In this document: one piece after another, positions 24,088-34,255 of the stretch
How the letters are laid out: each line of letters begins with the position of its first letter
How positions within the stretch are numbered: position 1 is the first letter of the stretch
Source of the DNA: Polynucleobacter sp. MWH-Jannik1A5
Lineage (GTDB): Bacteria; Pseudomonadota; Gammaproteobacteria; Burkholderiales; Burkholderiaceae
Assembly: GCF_018881795.1 (NCBI RefSeq)
Contig: NZ_JACVPQ010000001.1
Span: 883,376-947,375, forward strand
Direction of reading: 5' to 3'
Length of the DNA: 64,000 nt
Notes under the pieces: generated by a model
What the model saw: only the letters and a program-made list of their open reading frames with translations
What the model was told of the DNA's origin: nothing
The model's database searches: none
Position numbers and translations under genes: made by a program

Positions 24088-24918
24088 ATGCCTTTGATGA
24101 AGACAAAACCGACCTCACCAGGTCGTCGTTCAATGGTCAAGGTGGTAAATCCTGACCTGCATAAAGGTAAACCTTTTGCAGCGTTGGTGGAGCCACAATT
24201 CCAAAAAGCGGGTCGTAACAATAATGGTCACATCACTACCCGTCATAAGGGTGGTGGACATAAGCATCACTATCGTGTTGTTGATTTCAAACGCAACGAC
24301 AAAGATGGCATTCCAGCAAAAGTTGAACGCTTGGAATACGATCCAAACCGCAGTGCAAATATTGCATTGATTTTGTTTGCTGATGGTGAGCGTCGCTATA
24401 TTCTGGCTGCAAAAGGCATGACTGTCGGTCAGGCGTTGATGAGTGGCTCTGAAGCCCCAATCAAATCTGGCAACAACTTGCCGATTCGCAATATTCCAGT
24501 TGGTAGCACTATTCACTGTGTAGAAATCATGCCAGGCAAAGGTGCACAAGTTGCACGTTCAGCTGGTGGTTCAGCAGTATTGTTAGCTCGTGAAGGCGTA
24601 TACGCTCAAGTGCGTTTGCGCTCCGGTGAAGTTCGCCGTGTTCTGATTGAGTGCCGCGCCACCATTGGTGAAGTTGGCAACGAAGAGCATAGCTTGCGTC
24701 AAATTGGTAAAGCAGGTGCAAATCGCTGGCGTGGTATTCGCCCAACCGTTCGCGGTGTGGCAATGAACCCAGTAGATCACCCACACGGTGGTGGTGAAGG
24801 TAGAACTGGCGAAGGCCGTGTACCTGTATCTCCATGGGGCACTCCAACCAAAGGTTATCGCACACGTCGCAATAAGCGTACAACTTCGATGATCGTTCAA
24901 CGTCGTCAAAAACGTTAA
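24088..24918 (+). CDS. rplB: 50S ribosomal protein L2
   Basis: L2 is one of the most conserved ribosomal proteins and is needed for subunit joining and peptidyl transfer. The 276 residues end with the family signature [16 protein letters not shown], including the critical histidine, followed by a basic tail. It follows rplW after 2 bases, and rpsS comes 19 bases later with an AAGGA site. Confidence 0.99.
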   Translation: MPLMKTKPTSPGRRSMVKVVNPDLHKGKPFAALVEPQFQKAGRNNNGHITTRHKGGGHKHHYRVVDFKRNDKDGIPAKVERLEYDPNRSANIALILFADGERRYILAAKGMTVGQALMSGSEAPIKSGNNLPIRNIPVGSTIHCVEIMPGKGAQVARSAGGSAVLLAREGVYAQVRLRSGEVRRVLIECRATIGEVGNEEHSLRQIGKAGANRWRGIRPTVRGVAMNPVDHPHGGGEGRTGEGRVPVSPWGTPTKGYRTRRNKRTTSMIVQRRQKR

Positions 24919-24937
24919 GCGATAAGGATAAATAGAT

Positions 24938-25216
24938 ATGACACGTTCAGCTAAAAAAGGCCCATTCTGCGACGCCAGCTTAGTAAAAAAAGTTGAAGTT
25001 GCACAAGCCAACAAAGACAAAAAGCCGATCAAAACTTGGTCACGCCGTTCAACAATTCTCCCAGACTTTATTGGTCTGACGATTGCTGTACATAACGGTC
25101 GTCAACACGTTCCGGTATATGTATCAGAAAACATGGTGGGTCATAAGTTAGGCGAATTTGCCTTGACCCGTACTTTCAAAGGTCACGCTGCTGACAAGAA
25201 AGTAACGAAGAAGTAA
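24938..25216 (+). CDS. rpsS: 30S ribosomal protein S19
   Basis: S19 lies in the 30S head and contacts S13 and the A-site tRNA. The 92 residues begin [18 protein letters not shown]. They include [17 protein letters not shown] and end in a lysine-rich tail, typical of the family. It has an AAGGA ribosome site and lies between rplB and rplV in the standard order. Confidence 0.98.
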   Translation: MTRSAKKGPFCDASLVKKVEVAQANKDKKPIKTWSRRSTILPDFIGLTIAVHNGRQHVPVYVSENMVGHKLGEFALTRTFKGHAADKKVTKK

Positions 25217-25226
25217 GGGGATGATG

Positions 25227-25556
25227 ATGGAAGTTAAAGCTATTCACAAGGGTGCCCGCATTTCTGCGCAAAAGACACGTTTGGTCGCCGACCAAATTCG
25301 TGGTTTGCCGATTGCTCGCGCATTAAACATTTTGAACTTCAGCCCCAAGAAAGCTGCCTTCATTGTGAAGAAAGTTGTTGAGTCCGCAGTGGCCAACGCT
25401 GAACACAATAAAGGTGCTGACATTGATGAGCTCAAGGTTTCAGCAATTATTGTTGATAAAGGCACTTCATTGAAGCGCTTTACCGCACGCGCTAAGGGTC
25501 GTGGCAATCAAATTGAAAAACAAACTTGTCACATTAGCGTGACCTTGAGTAACTAA
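25227..25556 (+). CDS. rplV: 50S ribosomal protein L22
   Basis: L22 forms the tunnel constriction with L4. Three ATG codons stand in a row at 25221, 25224 and 25227. The GGGG of the ribosome site (25217-25220) is 6 bases from the third, so I start there ([15 protein letters not shown], 109 residues), which also matches relatives. The hairpin loop around [15 protein letters not shown] looks normal. rpsC follows after 8 bases. Confidence 0.96.
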   Translation: MEVKAIHKGARISAQKTRLVADQIRGLPIARALNILNFSPKKAAFIVKKVVESAVANAEHNKGADIDELKVSAIIVDKGTSLKRFTARAKGRGNQIEKQTCHISVTLSN

Positions 25557-25564
25557 GGAAAGAT

Positions 25565-26392
25565 ATGGGACAAAAGATAAACCCAACCGGATTCCGACTC
25601 GCGGTAACGAAGAATTGGACATCACGTTGGTATGCAAACAATACTGACTTCGCAAAGATGTTGAAAGAGGACGTTGATGTCCGAATCTATCTTAAGAAGA
25701 AGTTGAAGAATGCGTCCGTAAGCAAAGTAGTGATTGAGCGTCCTGCAAAGAACGCACGTATCACTATCTATAGCTCACGTCCAGGCGTTGTAATCGGTAA
25801 AAAAGGCGAAGATATTGAAGTGCTCCGCCGCGAATTACAAAAGCGCATGGGCGTTCCAGTTCACGTGAACATCGAAGAAATTCGTAAGCCTGAAGTGGAT
25901 GCGCAATTGATCGCTGACTCTATTACTCAACAGTTAGAGAAGCGCATTATGTTCCGCCGTGCTATGAAGCGTGCAATGCAAAATGCAATGCGTCTTGGTG
26001 CACAAGGCATCAAGATCATGTCATCAGGCCGTTTGAATGGTGCTGAGATTGCTCGTCGCGAATGGTACCGTGAAGGTCGCGTTCCACTTCATACATTGAA
26101 GGCGGATATCGATTACGCAACCTCCGAAGCTGAAACTACATACGGCATCATCGGTGTAAAAGTTTGGGTATACAAAGGCGACACATTGGGTCGTGGTGCA
26201 GAAGCTCAAGTAGCTGCTCCATCTGCTGAACCAGCTGCCGAAGAAAAGAAAACTCGTCGTGCTCCAAGCAAGACAGCTGCTCGTAAACCAGCTGCTGGCA
26301 CAGACAAGCCATTAGTTGCTGCTAAACCAGCAGTAAAGCGTGTGCGTAAGGTTGAAACACCTGCCGCAGATACGCAGAAGTCAGGAGAGTAA
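25565..26392 (+). CDS. rpsC: 30S ribosomal protein S3, with basic C-terminal tail
   Basis: S3 forms the mRNA entry channel with S4 and S5. It has 275 residues, against 233 in E. coli. The KH domain with [13 protein letters not shown] is near residues 75-87. The conserved fold ends at about residue 214. Residues 215-275 form a tail rich in Ala, Lys, Arg, Glu and Pro with no obvious fold. Burkholderia-type S3 proteins also carry a tail of this sort, so it is probably a lineage trait. GGAAAG precedes the ATG. Confidence 0.97.
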   Translation: MGQKINPTGFRLAVTKNWTSRWYANNTDFAKMLKEDVDVRIYLKKKLKNASVSKVVIERPAKNARITIYSSRPGVVIGKKGEDIEVLRRELQKRMGVPVHVNIEEIRKPEVDAQLIADSITQQLEKRIMFRRAMKRAMQNAMRLGAQGIKIMSSGRLNGAEIARREWYREGRVPLHTLKADIDYATSEAETTYGIIGVKVWVYKGDTLGRGAEAQVAAPSAEPAAEEKKTRRAPSKTAARKPAAGTDKPLVAAKPAVKRVRKVETPAADTQKSGE

Positions 26393-26394
26393 GC

Positions 26395-26808
26395 ATGCTA
26401 CAACCAAAGCGTCGCAAGTATCGTAAGGAACAAAAAGGCCGTAACACTGGCGTGGCAACACGTGGTAGTTCTGTAGCCTTTGGTGACTTTGGATTGAAGG
26501 CCGTTGGCCGTGGTCGTTTGACTGCTCGTCAAATCGAGTCAGCACGTCGTGCAATGACTCGTCACATTAAACGTGGTGGCCGTATTTGGATTCGCATTTT
26601 CCCAGATAAGCCAATTTCACAAAAACCTGCTGAAGTACGTATGGGTAACGGTAAAGGTAACCCAGAGTACTACGTAGCTGAAATTCAACCAGGCAAAGTG
26701 CTCTACGAGATGGACGGTGTTGATGAGCAATTGGCGCGCGAAGCTTTCAAGCTTGCTGCTGCTAAGTTGCCTTTACAGACCACTTTCGTGATTCGCCACT
26801 TAGGTTGA
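26395..26808 (+). CDS. rplP: 50S ribosomal protein L16
   Basis: L16 binds at the A-site side of the large subunit and is a late assembly protein. The 137 residues begin [17 protein letters not shown] and include the conserved [20 protein letters not shown] segment. It starts 2 bases after rpsC with an AGGAG site inside the end of that gene. rpmC follows after 14 bases. Confidence 0.98.
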   Translation: MLQPKRRKYRKEQKGRNTGVATRGSSVAFGDFGLKAVGRGRLTARQIESARRAMTRHIKRGGRIWIRIFPDKPISQKPAEVRMGNGKGNPEYYVAEIQPGKVLYEMDGVDEQLAREAFKLAAAKLPLQTTFVIRHLG

Positions 26809-26822
26809 TCGGGATAGAGATT

Positions 26823-27017
26823 ATGAAAAATACAGAATTAGCATCAAAAGATCTGAACGCTTTAAATGCAGAGTTGACCGAGTTGCTTAAGACCGGCTTC
26901 AAGCTACGCATGCAAAAAGGCACTCAGCAACTCACAAATACCAGCCAATTGGGTAAAAATAAGCGCGACATCGCTCGTGTGAAGACTTTTATCGCCCAAA
27001 AGACTGCACAGAAATAA
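26823..27017 (+). CDS. rpmC: 50S ribosomal protein L29
   Basis: L29 sits next to L23 at the tunnel exit. The 64-residue protein starts at the ATG at 26823 ([18 protein letters not shown]). An in-frame upstream start at 26805 would overlap rplP and add six atypical residues. The C-terminal [19 protein letters not shown] segment is typical. rpsQ follows after 12 bases. Confidence 0.95.
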   Translation: MKNTELASKDLNALNAELTELLKTGFKLRMQKGTQQLTNTSQLGKNKRDIARVKTFIAQKTAQK

Positions 27018-27029
27018 GGAAAAAGGGAT

Positions 27030-27299
27030 ATGACAGAATTATCTAAACCCTTGCGCCGTACCCTCGTGGGACGCGTTGTTAGCGACAAAATGCAAAAAAC
27101 TGTGACGGTGTTGGTTGAGCGTCAAGTTAAGCATCCAGTGATTGGTAAGTACGTTGGCCAGTCCAAAAAGTACCACGCTCATGACGAAGCTGGCACATAC
27201 AAGATGGGTGATACCGTTGAAATAGCTGAATCTAAGCCAATTTCACGCACTAAATCTTGGGTTGTGACCCGTTTAGTTGAGGCTTCAAAGGGTATTTAA
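27030..27299 (+). CDS. rpsQ: 30S ribosomal protein S17
   Basis: S17 is an early-binding protein of the 30S body. The 89 residues include [20 protein letters not shown] and the [19 protein letters not shown] segment, an OB-fold signature. It is the last gene before a 183-base gap and marks the end of the S10-operon set. Confidence 0.97.
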   Translation: MTELSKPLRRTLVGRVVSDKMQKTVTVLVERQVKHPVIGKYVGQSKKYHAHDEAGTYKMGDTVEIAESKPISRTKSWVVTRLVEASKGI

Positions 27300-27482
27300 A
27301 GAAATATTAGGGATTTTGGCGAAGTTTCTTCCCAAATCCCTGTTTTACGTAGTAGAATAGAAGGCTTCTCTGGTTTTATTGGAGAAGCAGTGTTTTTCAT
27401 TAATTCCGGGTTTTAGCTTTCGTTAAAGCCCATAGACGGAACCAAGACTGTTTGCCTTTGGCCAATAAGTTGGGGATTAGAA
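27300..27482 (+). promoter_or_regulatory. rpsQ-rplN spacer with hairpins and a possible promoter
   Basis: An 8-bp stem, 27309-27316 with 27334-27341, is followed by TGTTTTA, a weak terminator-like arrangement 9 bases after rpsQ. A TAGAAT at 27353-27358 equals the -10 boxes of the str and rplC promoters. The best -35 is TTCCCA at 27329-27334 with 18 bases between, a poor match that overlaps the hairpin. A second 7-bp hairpin is 27364-27370/27382-27388. It likely divides the S10 and spc transcripts. Confidence 0.45.
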
Positions 27483-27851
27483 ATGATACAAACCGAAAGT
27501 AGATTACAGGTTGCCGATAACACAGGCGCCAGTGAAGTGTTGTGCATCAAGGTATTGGGCGGCTCTAAGCGTCGTTACGCCAGTATCGGTGATGTCATTA
27601 AAGTGACTGTAAAGTCCGCTGCTCCACGTGGCCGTGTAAAAAAAGGTGACATTTATAACGCCGTAGTAGTGAGAACTGCTAAGGGTGTTCGCCGTCCAGA
27701 TGGTTCATTGATTAAGTTCGATGGCAACGCTGCGGTATTGCTCAACGCAAAGTTAGAGCCAATTGGCACACGTATCTTTGGACCAGTGACGCGCGAGTTG
27801 CGTACTGAAAAGTTCATGAAGATCGTTTCTCTCGCCCCCGAAGTTATTTAA
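27483..27851 (+). CDS. rplN: 50S ribosomal protein L14
   Basis: L14 forms an intersubunit bridge and binds the silencing factor RsfS. The 122 residues begin [19 protein letters not shown]. They contain the [16 protein letters not shown] and [17 protein letters not shown] signatures. It heads the spc operon here. GGGG lies about 10 bases before the ATG. Confidence 0.98.
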   Translation: MIQTESRLQVADNTGASEVLCIKVLGGSKRRYASIGDVIKVTVKSAAPRGRVKKGDIYNAVVVRTAKGVRRPDGSLIKFDGNAAVLLNAKLEPIGTRIFGPVTRELRTEKFMKIVSLAPEVI

Positions 27852-27860
27852 GAGGCTGAT

Positions 27861-28169
27861 ATGAAAAAGATTCGTAAAGGTGATTCCGTAGTTCTGTTGA
27901 CTGGCCGCGATAAGGGCAAGCAAGGAACTGTTACAGCCGTTCTCGAGAACAAATTAGTGATCGAAGGCGTAAACATTTATAAAAAGAGCGTTAAGCCAAA
28001 TCCAGCAGCCGGTGTTACTGGCGGCATGATTGACAAGACGATGCCTGTTCACATTTCTAATGTGGCTGTGGTTGACGGTAACGGCAAACCATCACGTGTT
28101 GGTATCAAACTCGTGGACGGTAAAAAGCAACGTTTCCTCAAAACCACTGGCGCAACTTTAAGCGCATAA
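27861..28169 (+). CDS. rplX: 50S ribosomal protein L24
   Basis: L24 is an assembly-initiator protein with a KOW motif ([20 protein letters not shown], residues 4-23). Its 102 residues and position between rplN and rplE are standard. An AGAGG site precedes the ATG. Confidence 0.97.
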   Translation: MKKIRKGDSVVLLTGRDKGKQGTVTAVLENKLVIEGVNIYKKSVKPNPAAGVTGGMIDKTMPVHISNVAVVDGNGKPSRVGIKLVDGKKQRFLKTTGATLSA

Positions 28170-28185
28170 GGGGCACGGAGAAATT

Positions 28186-28728
28186 ATGAGCACACGTTTT
28201 CAAGAACACTATCAAGCTAAAGTAGTTGCAGATTTGATTGCCAAGTTTGGTTACAAGTCTGTAATGGAAGTTCCACGTATCACTAAGGTAACCCTCAACA
28301 TGGGTTTAGGCGATGCAGTGAACGACAAGAAAATTATCGAAAATGCAGTTGGCGATTTAACTAAAGTTGCTGGTCAAAAGCCAGTGGTAACTAAAGCGAA
28401 AAAAGCGATTGCAGGTTTCAAGATTCGTCAAGGCTATCCAATCGGTGCCATGGTGACATTGCGTGGTGCACGCATGTACGAATTCTTGGATCGTTTCGTT
28501 ACTGTTGCATTGCCACGCGTACGCGACTTCCGCGGTATTTCTGGTAAAGCATTTGATGGCCGTGGTAACTACAACATCGGCGTTAAAGAACAGATCATTT
28601 TCCCTGAAATCGAATACGACAAGATTGATGCCCTCCGTGGTCTCAATATCAGTATTACGACGACTGCTAAAACCGACGAAGAAGCAAAAGCTTTGTTGGC
28701 AGCATTCAAATTCCCTTTCCGCAATTAA
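28186..28728 (+). CDS. rplE: 50S ribosomal protein L5
   Basis: L5 binds 5S rRNA in the central protuberance and contacts P-site tRNA. The 180 residues contain [15 protein letters not shown] and the tRNA-facing loop region around [19 protein letters not shown], and end in FKFPFRN. A GGAG site is a few bases upstream. rpsN follows after 9 bases. Confidence 0.98.
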   Translation: MSTRFQEHYQAKVVADLIAKFGYKSVMEVPRITKVTLNMGLGDAVNDKKIIENAVGDLTKVAGQKPVVTKAKKAIAGFKIRQGYPIGAMVTLRGARMYEFLDRFVTVALPRVRDFRGISGKAFDGRGNYNIGVKEQIIFPEIEYDKIDALRGLNISITTTAKTDEEAKALLAAFKFPFRN

Positions 28729-28737
28729 GAGGCTAAC

Positions 28738-29043
28738 GTGGCAAAACTATCCCTGATTGAGCGCGAGAATAAGCGCGCAAAAACTGTAGAGAAGTACGCT
28801 GCCAAGCGTGCTGAACTCAAAGCGATCATTGCTGATCAATCACGCAGCGATGAAGAGCGCTATGAAGCTCGCTTGAAGCTACAGGCACTTCCACGTAATG
28901 CAAGCCCGATTCGTCAAAGAAATCGTTGTTCATTAACCGGTCGCCCACGTGGCACATTCCGTAAATTCGGATTGGCTCGTAGCAAGATTCGTGAAATCGC
29001 CTTCCGTGGCGAAATCCCCGGTTTAACCAAGGCCAGCTGGTAA
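28738..29043 (+). CDS. rpsN: 30S ribosomal protein S14
   Basis: S14 is in the 30S head. The start is GTG behind an AGAGG site. The 101-residue protein is the long, zinc-free form. In the C-terminal part, [23 protein letters not shown] has only one cysteine instead of the CxxC pairs of the short zinc form. Synteny between rplE and rpsH is standard. Confidence 0.97.
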   Translation: MAKLSLIERENKRAKTVEKYAAKRAELKAIIADQSRSDEERYEARLKLQALPRNASPIRQRNRCSLTGRPRGTFRKFGLARSKIREIAFRGEIPGLTKASW

Positions 29044-29067
29044 GCGGCGAAAGAATTAGGAGAACTC

Positions 29068-29463
29068 ATGAGTATCAGCGATCCAATCGCCGACATGTTG
29101 ACAAGGATCCGCAATGCGCAAGCAGTGCAGAAACCCGTAGTCTTGATGCCGTCGTCAAAAGTTAAAGTAGCCATCGCAAAAGTTTTGCAAGATGAAGGCT
29201 ATATCGAAAGTTTCGAAATCAAAGGTGAAGCAGCTAAGCCAGTGCTCCACATTGATCTCAAATACTATGCAGGCCGTCCTGTTATCGAGCGTATCGACCG
29301 TGTATCTACACCAAGTCTGCGTATCTATAAAGGCCGTCATGACATTCCAGAAGTAATGAATGGCTTGGGCATTGCAATTATTTCAACCCCTCAAGGCGTA
29401 ATGACAGACCGTAAAGCACGTGCAACAGGCGTGGGCGGCGAAGTTATTTGCTACGTAGCTTAA
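29068..29463 (+). CDS. rpsH: 30S ribosomal protein S8
   Basis: S8 binds the central domain of 16S rRNA and in E. coli represses the spc operon at the rplE site. The 131 residues begin [18 protein letters not shown] and end with the conserved [19 protein letters not shown] region. A strong AGGAGA site lies upstream. Confidence 0.98.
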
Positions 29464-29473
29464 GGAGCGAAAT

Positions 29474-30007
29474 ATGTCCCGCGTAGGTAAATCACCAATT
29501 ACAGTTCCTAAAGGCGCTGAAATCAGCATCAACGGTGCAAACATCACAGTTAAGGGTCCATTAGGCACTTTGACACATAACTTGCATCCTTCTGTTGGTT
29601 TGAAACAAGAAGATGGCGTATTGACAGTTGTTTTAAATAACGACACACCAGAAGCTGGTGCACAGTCAGGTACAGCACGCGCTTTAGTGAACAACATGGT
29701 TGTTGGCGTGACTACTGGCTTTGAGCGCAAGCTTAGCTTGGTAGGCGTTGGTTACCGTGCTGCTGCTCAAGGCGAAACATTGAAATTGCAGTTAGGTTTC
29801 TCACACGACATTATTTACAACCTGCCAAAGGGTGTGAAGGCTGAGACTCCAACTCAAACTGAAATCATTATCAAAGGTTCCAACAAGCAGCAAGTTGGCC
29901 AGGTCGCAGCTGAAGTTCGCGCATACCGTTCACCAGAGCCATACAAAGGCAAGGGTGTTCGCTACGTGGATGAGGTTGTGCATCTGAAAGAAACTAAGAA
30001 GAAGTAA
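29474..30007 (+). CDS. rplF: 50S ribosomal protein L6
   Basis: L6 sits near the factor-binding site and the sarcin/ricin loop. The 177 residues have the [17 protein letters not shown] start and the C-terminal [16 protein letters not shown] signature. AAGGAG precedes the ATG, 10 bases after rpsH. Confidence 0.98.
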   Translation: MSRVGKSPITVPKGAEISINGANITVKGPLGTLTHNLHPSVGLKQEDGVLTVVLNNDTPEAGAQSGTARALVNNMVVGVTTGFERKLSLVGVGYRAAAQGETLKLQLGFSHDIIYNLPKGVKAETPTQTEIIIKGSNKQQVGQVAAEVRAYRSPEPYKGKGVRYVDEVVHLKETKKK

Positions 30008-30020
30008 GCGAGATTAGAAA

Positions 30021-30374
30021 ATGAATAAAGACGAATCCAGACAAAGACGCGCTAGGCAGACTCGTATTCGCATTGCCGAGGCATTGGCAAATCGCTTAAC
30101 AGTTATCCGTAGCAATACTCATATTTCTGCTCAGGTTTATAGCCCATGCGGAACCAAGGTTGTAGCAGCTGCTTCAACAATGGAAAAAGATTTGCGCCAA
30201 GCGATCAAAAACGGCGGCAACGCTGAAGCGGCAAAACAAATCGGCAAGTTAGTTGCTGAGCGTGCTGTTAAGGCAGGCGTTGTTGATGTTGCGTTTGATC
30301 GCTCCGGTCATCGTTACCACGGCCGTATTAAGGCCTTAGCTGAAGCTGCGCGTGAAGCCGGCCTGAAGTTCTAA
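30021..30374 (+). CDS. rplR: 50S ribosomal protein L18
   Basis: L18 binds 5S rRNA with L5. The 117 residues have a basic N-terminus (residues 1-30) and the C-terminal [24 protein letters not shown] signature. It lies between rplF and rpsE in standard order. Confidence 0.98.
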   Translation: MNKDESRQRRARQTRIRIAEALANRLTVIRSNTHISAQVYSPCGTKVVAAASTMEKDLRQAIKNGGNAEAAKQIGKLVAERAVKAGVVDVAFDRSGHRYHGRIKALAEAAREAGLKF

Positions 30375-30392
30375 TAGGGTTTAGGAAAAAAC

Positions 30393-30911
30393 ATGGCAAA
30401 AATGCAAACTAAGATGCAAAACGAAGAGCGTGATGATGGTCTTCGCGAGAAGATGATCGCTGTTAATCGTGTAACTAAAGTGGTTAAGGGTGGTCGTATT
30501 CTCGGCTTCGCTGCACTCACTGTAGTTGGCGATGGCGATGGCCGCATCGGCATGGGTAAAGGTAAGTCAAAAGAAGTTCCGGTTGCTGTTCAAAAGGCAA
30601 TGGACGAAGCTCGTCGCAAGATGATCAAAGTTACTTTACGTAAAGGTACTTTGCAGCACACTGTTACTGGTCAACATGGCGCGTCACGCGTTTTGATTTC
30701 TCCAGCTAAAGACGGTACTGGAATTATTGCTGGCGGCCCAATGCGCGCGATTTTCGACGTAATGGGCGTAACTAACGTGGTAGCTAAGTCACTTGGCTCA
30801 ACAAACCCATACAACTTGGTTCGTGCAACCATTGACGGTTTGAGCAAGATGAGTACTCCTGCTGAGATTGCTGCGAAGCGCGGTAAGTCAGTTGAAGAGA
30901 TTCTCGGCTAA
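30393..30911 (+). CDS. rpsE: 30S ribosomal protein S5
   Basis: S5 helps form the mRNA entry channel and supports decoding accuracy. The 172 residues contain [20 protein letters not shown], the region hit by spectinomycin-resistance changes, which looks wild type. They also contain [23 protein letters not shown] lies upstream of the ATG. rpmD follows after 24 bases. Confidence 0.98.
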   Translation: MAKMQTKMQNEERDDGLREKMIAVNRVTKVVKGGRILGFAALTVVGDGDGRIGMGKGKSKEVPVAVQKAMDEARRKMIKVTLRKGTLQHTVTGQHGASRVLISPAKDGTGIIAGGPMRAIFDVMGVTNVVAKSLGSTNPYNLVRATIDGLSKMSTPAEIAAKRGKSVEEILG

Positions 30912-30935
30912 GACCAAAAGATTAGGAATCTATAA

Positions 30936-31124
30936 ATGACAACATCTAACTCCAAAGTCAAACTGCAATTAGTACGCAGCTTGATCGGTACACGCGAAAG
31001 CCATCGTGCAACTGTACGTGGCTTAGGCCTAGGTCGTATCAATTCAGTTTCTGAATTGGAAGACACTCCAGCTGTTCGCGGCATGATTAATAAAGTTTCT
31101 TATCTAGTTAAAGTCATTGGCTAA
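30936..31124 (+). CDS. rpmD: 50S ribosomal protein L30
   Basis: L30 is a small large-subunit protein. The 62 residues include [20 protein letters not shown] and [19 protein letters not shown], and match the bacterial family length. A TTAGGA site is upstream. It lies between rpsE and rplO. Confidence 0.97.
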   Translation: MTTSNSKVKLQLVRSLIGTRESHRATVRGLGLGRINSVSELEDTPAVRGMINKVSYLVKVIG

Positions 31125-31151
31125 TAACTAGCAAGTAAATAGGCGAAGAAT

Positions 31152-31592
31152 ATGCAACTCAACACAATTAAACCTGCAGAAGGCTCTAAGAAAAACCGTC
31201 GTCGCGTTGGTCGCGGCATTGGTTCTGGTCTTGGTAAAACTGCTGGCCGTGGTCACAAAGGTCAAAAATCCCGTTCTGGTGGTTTCCACAAGGTTGGATT
31301 TGAAGGCGGTCAGATGCCTATGTATCGTCGTTTGCCAAAACGCGGTTTCGTATCTTTGACACGTCGTCACGTTGGCCAAATTACTTTGAACGACTTAGCA
31401 AAAATCAACTTGCCAGAAGTGGACCTCTTGGTATTGAAGGCTCACGGCTTTGCTGGTGAGCAGATCAATGCAGTTAAGGTGATCAAGACTGGCGAACTCA
31501 AAATTGCTGTAACCCTCAAGGGCATTACAGCTACTGCTGGCGCGAAAGCTGCTATTGAAGCAGCTGGCGGCAAATTGGTTGAGTTAGCTTAA
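31152..31592 (+). CDS. rplO: 50S ribosomal protein L15
   Basis: L15 is a core assembly protein. The 146 residues start [20 protein letters not shown]. The glycine- and arginine-rich segment [20 protein letters not shown] is followed by the C-terminal domain. secY follows after 17 bases, the standard spc order. Confidence 0.98.
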   Translation: MQLNTIKPAEGSKKNRRRVGRGIGSGLGKTAGRGHKGQKSRSGGFHKVGFEGGQMPMYRRLPKRGFVSLTRRHVGQITLNDLAKINLPEVDLLVLKAHGFAGEQINAVKVIKTGELKIAVTLKGITATAGAKAAIEAAGGKLVELA

Positions 31593-31609
31593 TAGGCCTT
31601 TTAGTAAAT

Positions 31610-32947
31610 ATGGCATTAGCACCTACCAATAACGCAAGCACTGCAGCAGCAGGTGGCAAGTTTGGCGAATTACGCCAACGCTTAGTCTTCCTGGTGTTGG
31701 CTTTGCTCGTGTTCCGTTTGGGTGCGCACATTCCCGTTCCTGGCATTGATCCAGACCAATTGGCACAGCTGTTTTCTGGTCAAAAAGACGGTATCTTGGG
31801 AATGTTCAATCTATTCTCAGGTGGCGCTTTATCTCGCTTCACCGTATTTGCTTTAGGAATCATGCCTTACATTTCTGCATCGATCATCATGCAGTTAATG
31901 ACTATTGTTGTACCTTCTTTAGAGGCTTTGAAAAAAGAAGGTCAAGCTGGTCAACGTAAGATTACCCAGTACACCCGCTACGGCACAGTGTTATTGGCTA
32001 CATTCCAGGCATTAGGTATTTCTGTTGCCTTGCAAGCACAACCGGGTTTGGTTATTAACCCAGGTTTGATGTTTGAATTGAATACTGTAGTGACTTTAGT
32101 AACCGGCACAATGTTCTTAATGTGGCTCGGTGAGCAAATTACTGAGCGCGGTTTGGGCAACGGCATTTCTATTATTATTTTCGGTGGCATTGTTTCAGGT
32201 CTGCCAAATGCTTTAGCAAGCTTATTAGAGTTGGTTCGTACTGGCTCAATGAATATTGTTTCTGCACTGCTGATCGTTGTAATTTGTGTGGCAGTGACTT
32301 ATTTTGTGGTGTTTGTCGAGCGCGGTCAGCGCCGCATCTTGGTGAACTATGCAAAGCGTCAAGTTGGTAACAAGATTTACGGCGGCCAGTCTTCTTATTT
32401 CCCATTGAAGTTGAATATGGCAGGTGTTATTCCTCCAATTTTTGCTTCTTCAATCATTTTGTTCCCTGCAACGATTGCTGGCTGGTTCACATCAGGCGAG
32501 CCAACCAATATGTTCAGCAGAATGATTAAAGACTTGGCTGCAACTTTGGCACCAGGCCAACCTGTGTATACGATTTTGTATGCAGCTGCGATTATTTTCT
32601 TCTGTTTTTTCTATACCGCATTGGTATTTAACAGCCGTGAAACAGCTGAGAATTTGAAGAAGAGCGGCGCATTTGTTCCAGGTATTCGTCCTGGCGACCA
32701 AACAGCACGTTACATCGACAAGATCTTGGTGCGTTTAACTTTAGCTGGTGCAATTTATATGGTTCTGGTTTGCTTGTTGCCAGAATTCTTGGTGTTGAAG
32801 TACAACGTGCCGTTTTATTTCGGTGGTACTTCATTGTTGATTATTGTTGTTGTTGCAATGGATTTCATGGCTCAAGTTCAGTCATTTGTTATGCAACAGC
32901 AGTACGGCTCTTTGATGAAAAAAGCCAACTTTAAGATGGGCGCTTAA
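31610..32947 (+). CDS. secY: Preprotein translocase subunit SecY
   Basis: SecY is the channel of the Sec translocon in the inner membrane. The 445 residues contain about ten hydrophobic segments. The first begins near residue 24 ([18 protein letters not shown]), and the plug region follows with [12 protein letters not shown]. The cytosolic loop with [15 protein letters not shown] is conserved. infA begins 4 bases after the stop, close enough for coupled translation. Confidence 0.98.
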   Translation: MALAPTNNASTAAAGGKFGELRQRLVFLVLALLVFRLGAHIPVPGIDPDQLAQLFSGQKDGILGMFNLFSGGALSRFTVFALGIMPYISASIIMQLMTIVVPSLEALKKEGQAGQRKITQYTRYGTVLLATFQALGISVALQAQPGLVINPGLMFELNTVVTLVTGTMFLMWLGEQITERGLGNGISIIIFGGIVSGLPNALASLLELVRTGSMNIVSALLIVVICVAVTYFVVFVERGQRRILVNYAKRQVGNKIYGGQSSYFPLKLNMAGVIPPIFASSIILFPATIAGWFTSGEPTNMFSRMIKDLAATLAPGQPVYTILYAAAIIFFCFFYTALVFNSRETAENLKKSGAFVPGIRPGDQTARYIDKILVRLTLAGAIYMVLVCLLPEFLVLKYNVPFYFGGTSLLIIVVVAMDFMAQVQSFVMQQQYGSLMKKANFKMGA

Positions 32948-32951
32948 CTGA

Positions 32952-33170
32952 ATGTCTAAAGACGATGTAATTCAGATGGCGGGAGAAGTTGTAGAGAATT
33001 TGCCGAACGCGATGTTTCGCGTGAAGCTGGAAAACGGACATGTGGTTCTAGGGCACATTTCTGGAAAGATGCGGATGCATTACATCCGTATTTTGCCGGG
33101 AGATAAGGTGACGGTGGAGATGACTCCTTACGACCTGACGCGCGCCAGAATCATTTTCCGTGCGAAGTAA
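32952..33170 (+). CDS. infA: Translation initiation factor IF-1
   Basis: IF-1 blocks the A site during initiation. The 72-residue S1-type OB-fold protein has [20 protein letters not shown] and [20 protein letters not shown]. It sits between secY and rpmJ, the usual place in Gram-positive bacteria and betaproteobacteria but not in E. coli. Confidence 0.97.
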   Translation: MSKDDVIQMAGEVVENLPNAMFRVKLENGHVVLGHISGKMRMHYIRILPGDKVTVEMTPYDLTRARIIFRAK

Positions 33171-33204
33171 AGATTAAGTAGTACCTATTTTTAAGAGGTG
33201 AGTT

Positions 33205-33321
33205 ATGAAAGTTTTAGCATCCGTTAAGTGTATTTGCAGAAATTGCAAGATCATTAAGCGCAAACGCGTTGTGCGCGTGATCTGTTCTTCAGACGCACGT
33301 CATAAGCAGCGTCAAGGCTGA
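33205..33321 (+). CDS. rpmJ: 50S ribosomal protein L36
   Basis: This 38-residue protein starts [19 protein letters not shown] and ends ARHKQRQG. The zinc ligands C11, C14, C27 and H33 are all present, so this is the zinc-binding (C+) form. An extra cysteine at position 9 is where relatives usually have lysine. GAGGTGAG precedes the ATG. It lies between infA and rpsM, its standard location. Confidence 0.96.
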   Translation: MKVLASVKCICRNCKIIKRKRVVRVICSSDARHKQRQG

Positions 33322-33345
33322 TCTGGTTAATTAAGAGGAAATCTC

Positions 33346-33711
33346 ATGGCACGTATCGCTGGGGTAAACATCCCAAATCATCAACATACTGTTATCGGTT
33401 TAACAGCAATTTTTGGCATTGGCACAACTCGTGCACGCAAAATTTGTGAAACTACAGGTGTTGCAATCGACAAAAAAGTTAAAGACCTTACTGACGGTGA
33501 CTTGGAAAAGTTGCGTGATGAAGTGGGTAAATTCATTACTGAAGGTGACCTTCGTCGTGAAGTAACTATGAGCATCAAGCGTTTGATGGACTTAGGTTGC
33601 TACCGCGGTGTTCGTCATCGTAAGGGCTTGCCTGTACGTGGTCAACGTACTAAGACTAACGCGCGCACCCGTAAGGGCCCACGTAAGTCTGGCGTGCAAC
33701 TGAAGAAATAA
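33346..33711 (+). CDS. rpsM: 30S ribosomal protein S13
   Basis: S13 contacts the P-site tRNA and forms intersubunit bridges. The 121 residues begin [20 protein letters not shown] and end with [19 protein letters not shown] plus a basic tail. An AAGAGGAA site is present. It starts the alpha operon. In E. coli the S4 target lies upstream of this gene. Here the space before it is only 24 bases. Confidence 0.98.
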   Translation: MARIAGVNIPNHQHTVIGLTAIFGIGTTRARKICETTGVAIDKKVKDLTDGDLEKLRDEVGKFITEGDLRREVTMSIKRLMDLGCYRGVRHRKGLPVRGQRTKTNARTRKGPRKSGVQLKK

Positions 33712-33729
33712 TCAAGAAAGTTTATTGAC

Positions 33730-34137
33730 ATGGCAAAACAACAATCCGCTTCCGCCGCTTCACAGCGCGCTCGTAAGAAGGTTAAAAAGAACGTTGCTGA
33801 CGGTATTGCACACGTTCACGCTTCTTTTAACAACACCATTATTACGATCACTGATCGTCAAGGAAATGCGCTTTCATGGGCAACTTCTGGCGGCCAGGGC
33901 TTCAAAGGCTCACGTAAATCAACACCTTTTGCTGCTCAGGTAGCTGCAGAAGTTGCTGGTAAGACAGCCATTGAATGCGGCATCAAGAACTTGGAAGTTC
34001 AGATCAAAGGCCCAGGCCCAGGTCGTGAATCAGCAGTGCGTGCATTGAACTCATTGGGCATCAAGATCACTGAGATTCAAGACGTAACCCCAGTTCCACA
34101 TAATGGTTGCCGTCCTCCAAAGCGTCGTCGTATTTAA
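33730..34137 (+). CDS. rpsK: 30S ribosomal protein S11
   Basis: S11 lines the platform near the mRNA exit. The 135 residues contain [18 protein letters not shown] and end with the invariant [16 protein letters not shown]. The ribosome site is weak (AAGAAAG). A structured 118-base spacer follows before rpsD. Confidence 0.98.
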   Translation: MAKQQSASAASQRARKKVKKNVADGIAHVHASFNNTIITITDRQGNALSWATSGGQGFKGSRKSTPFAAQVAAEVAGKTAIECGIKNLEVQIKGPGPGRESAVRALNSLGIKITEIQDVTPVPHNGCRPPKRRRI

Positions 34138-34255
34138 GCTTGGAAGTTGGCAGTACAACAGTTTCAGTAGTTTTTTATTAAAGCCCACTGTTCGCCTGAT
34201 TTAAAGGGCGAACTCACCGCCGGTCGCAAGACTGCGGCAAAGAAAGGAAAGCATC
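34138..34255 (+). promoter_or_regulatory. Structured rpsK-rpsD spacer
   Basis: A 7-bp hairpin pairs 34190-34196 with 34207-34213. Right after it is a second hairpin, with outer CCGC/GCGG and an inner GTC-GCAA-GAC around 34217-34237. It ends about 8 bases before the AAAGGAAAG ribosome site of rpsD. S4 is a known translational repressor, and in some bacteria it acts on its own rpsD leader. Such a role is plausible here but untested. No convincing promoter was found. Confidence 0.45.
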
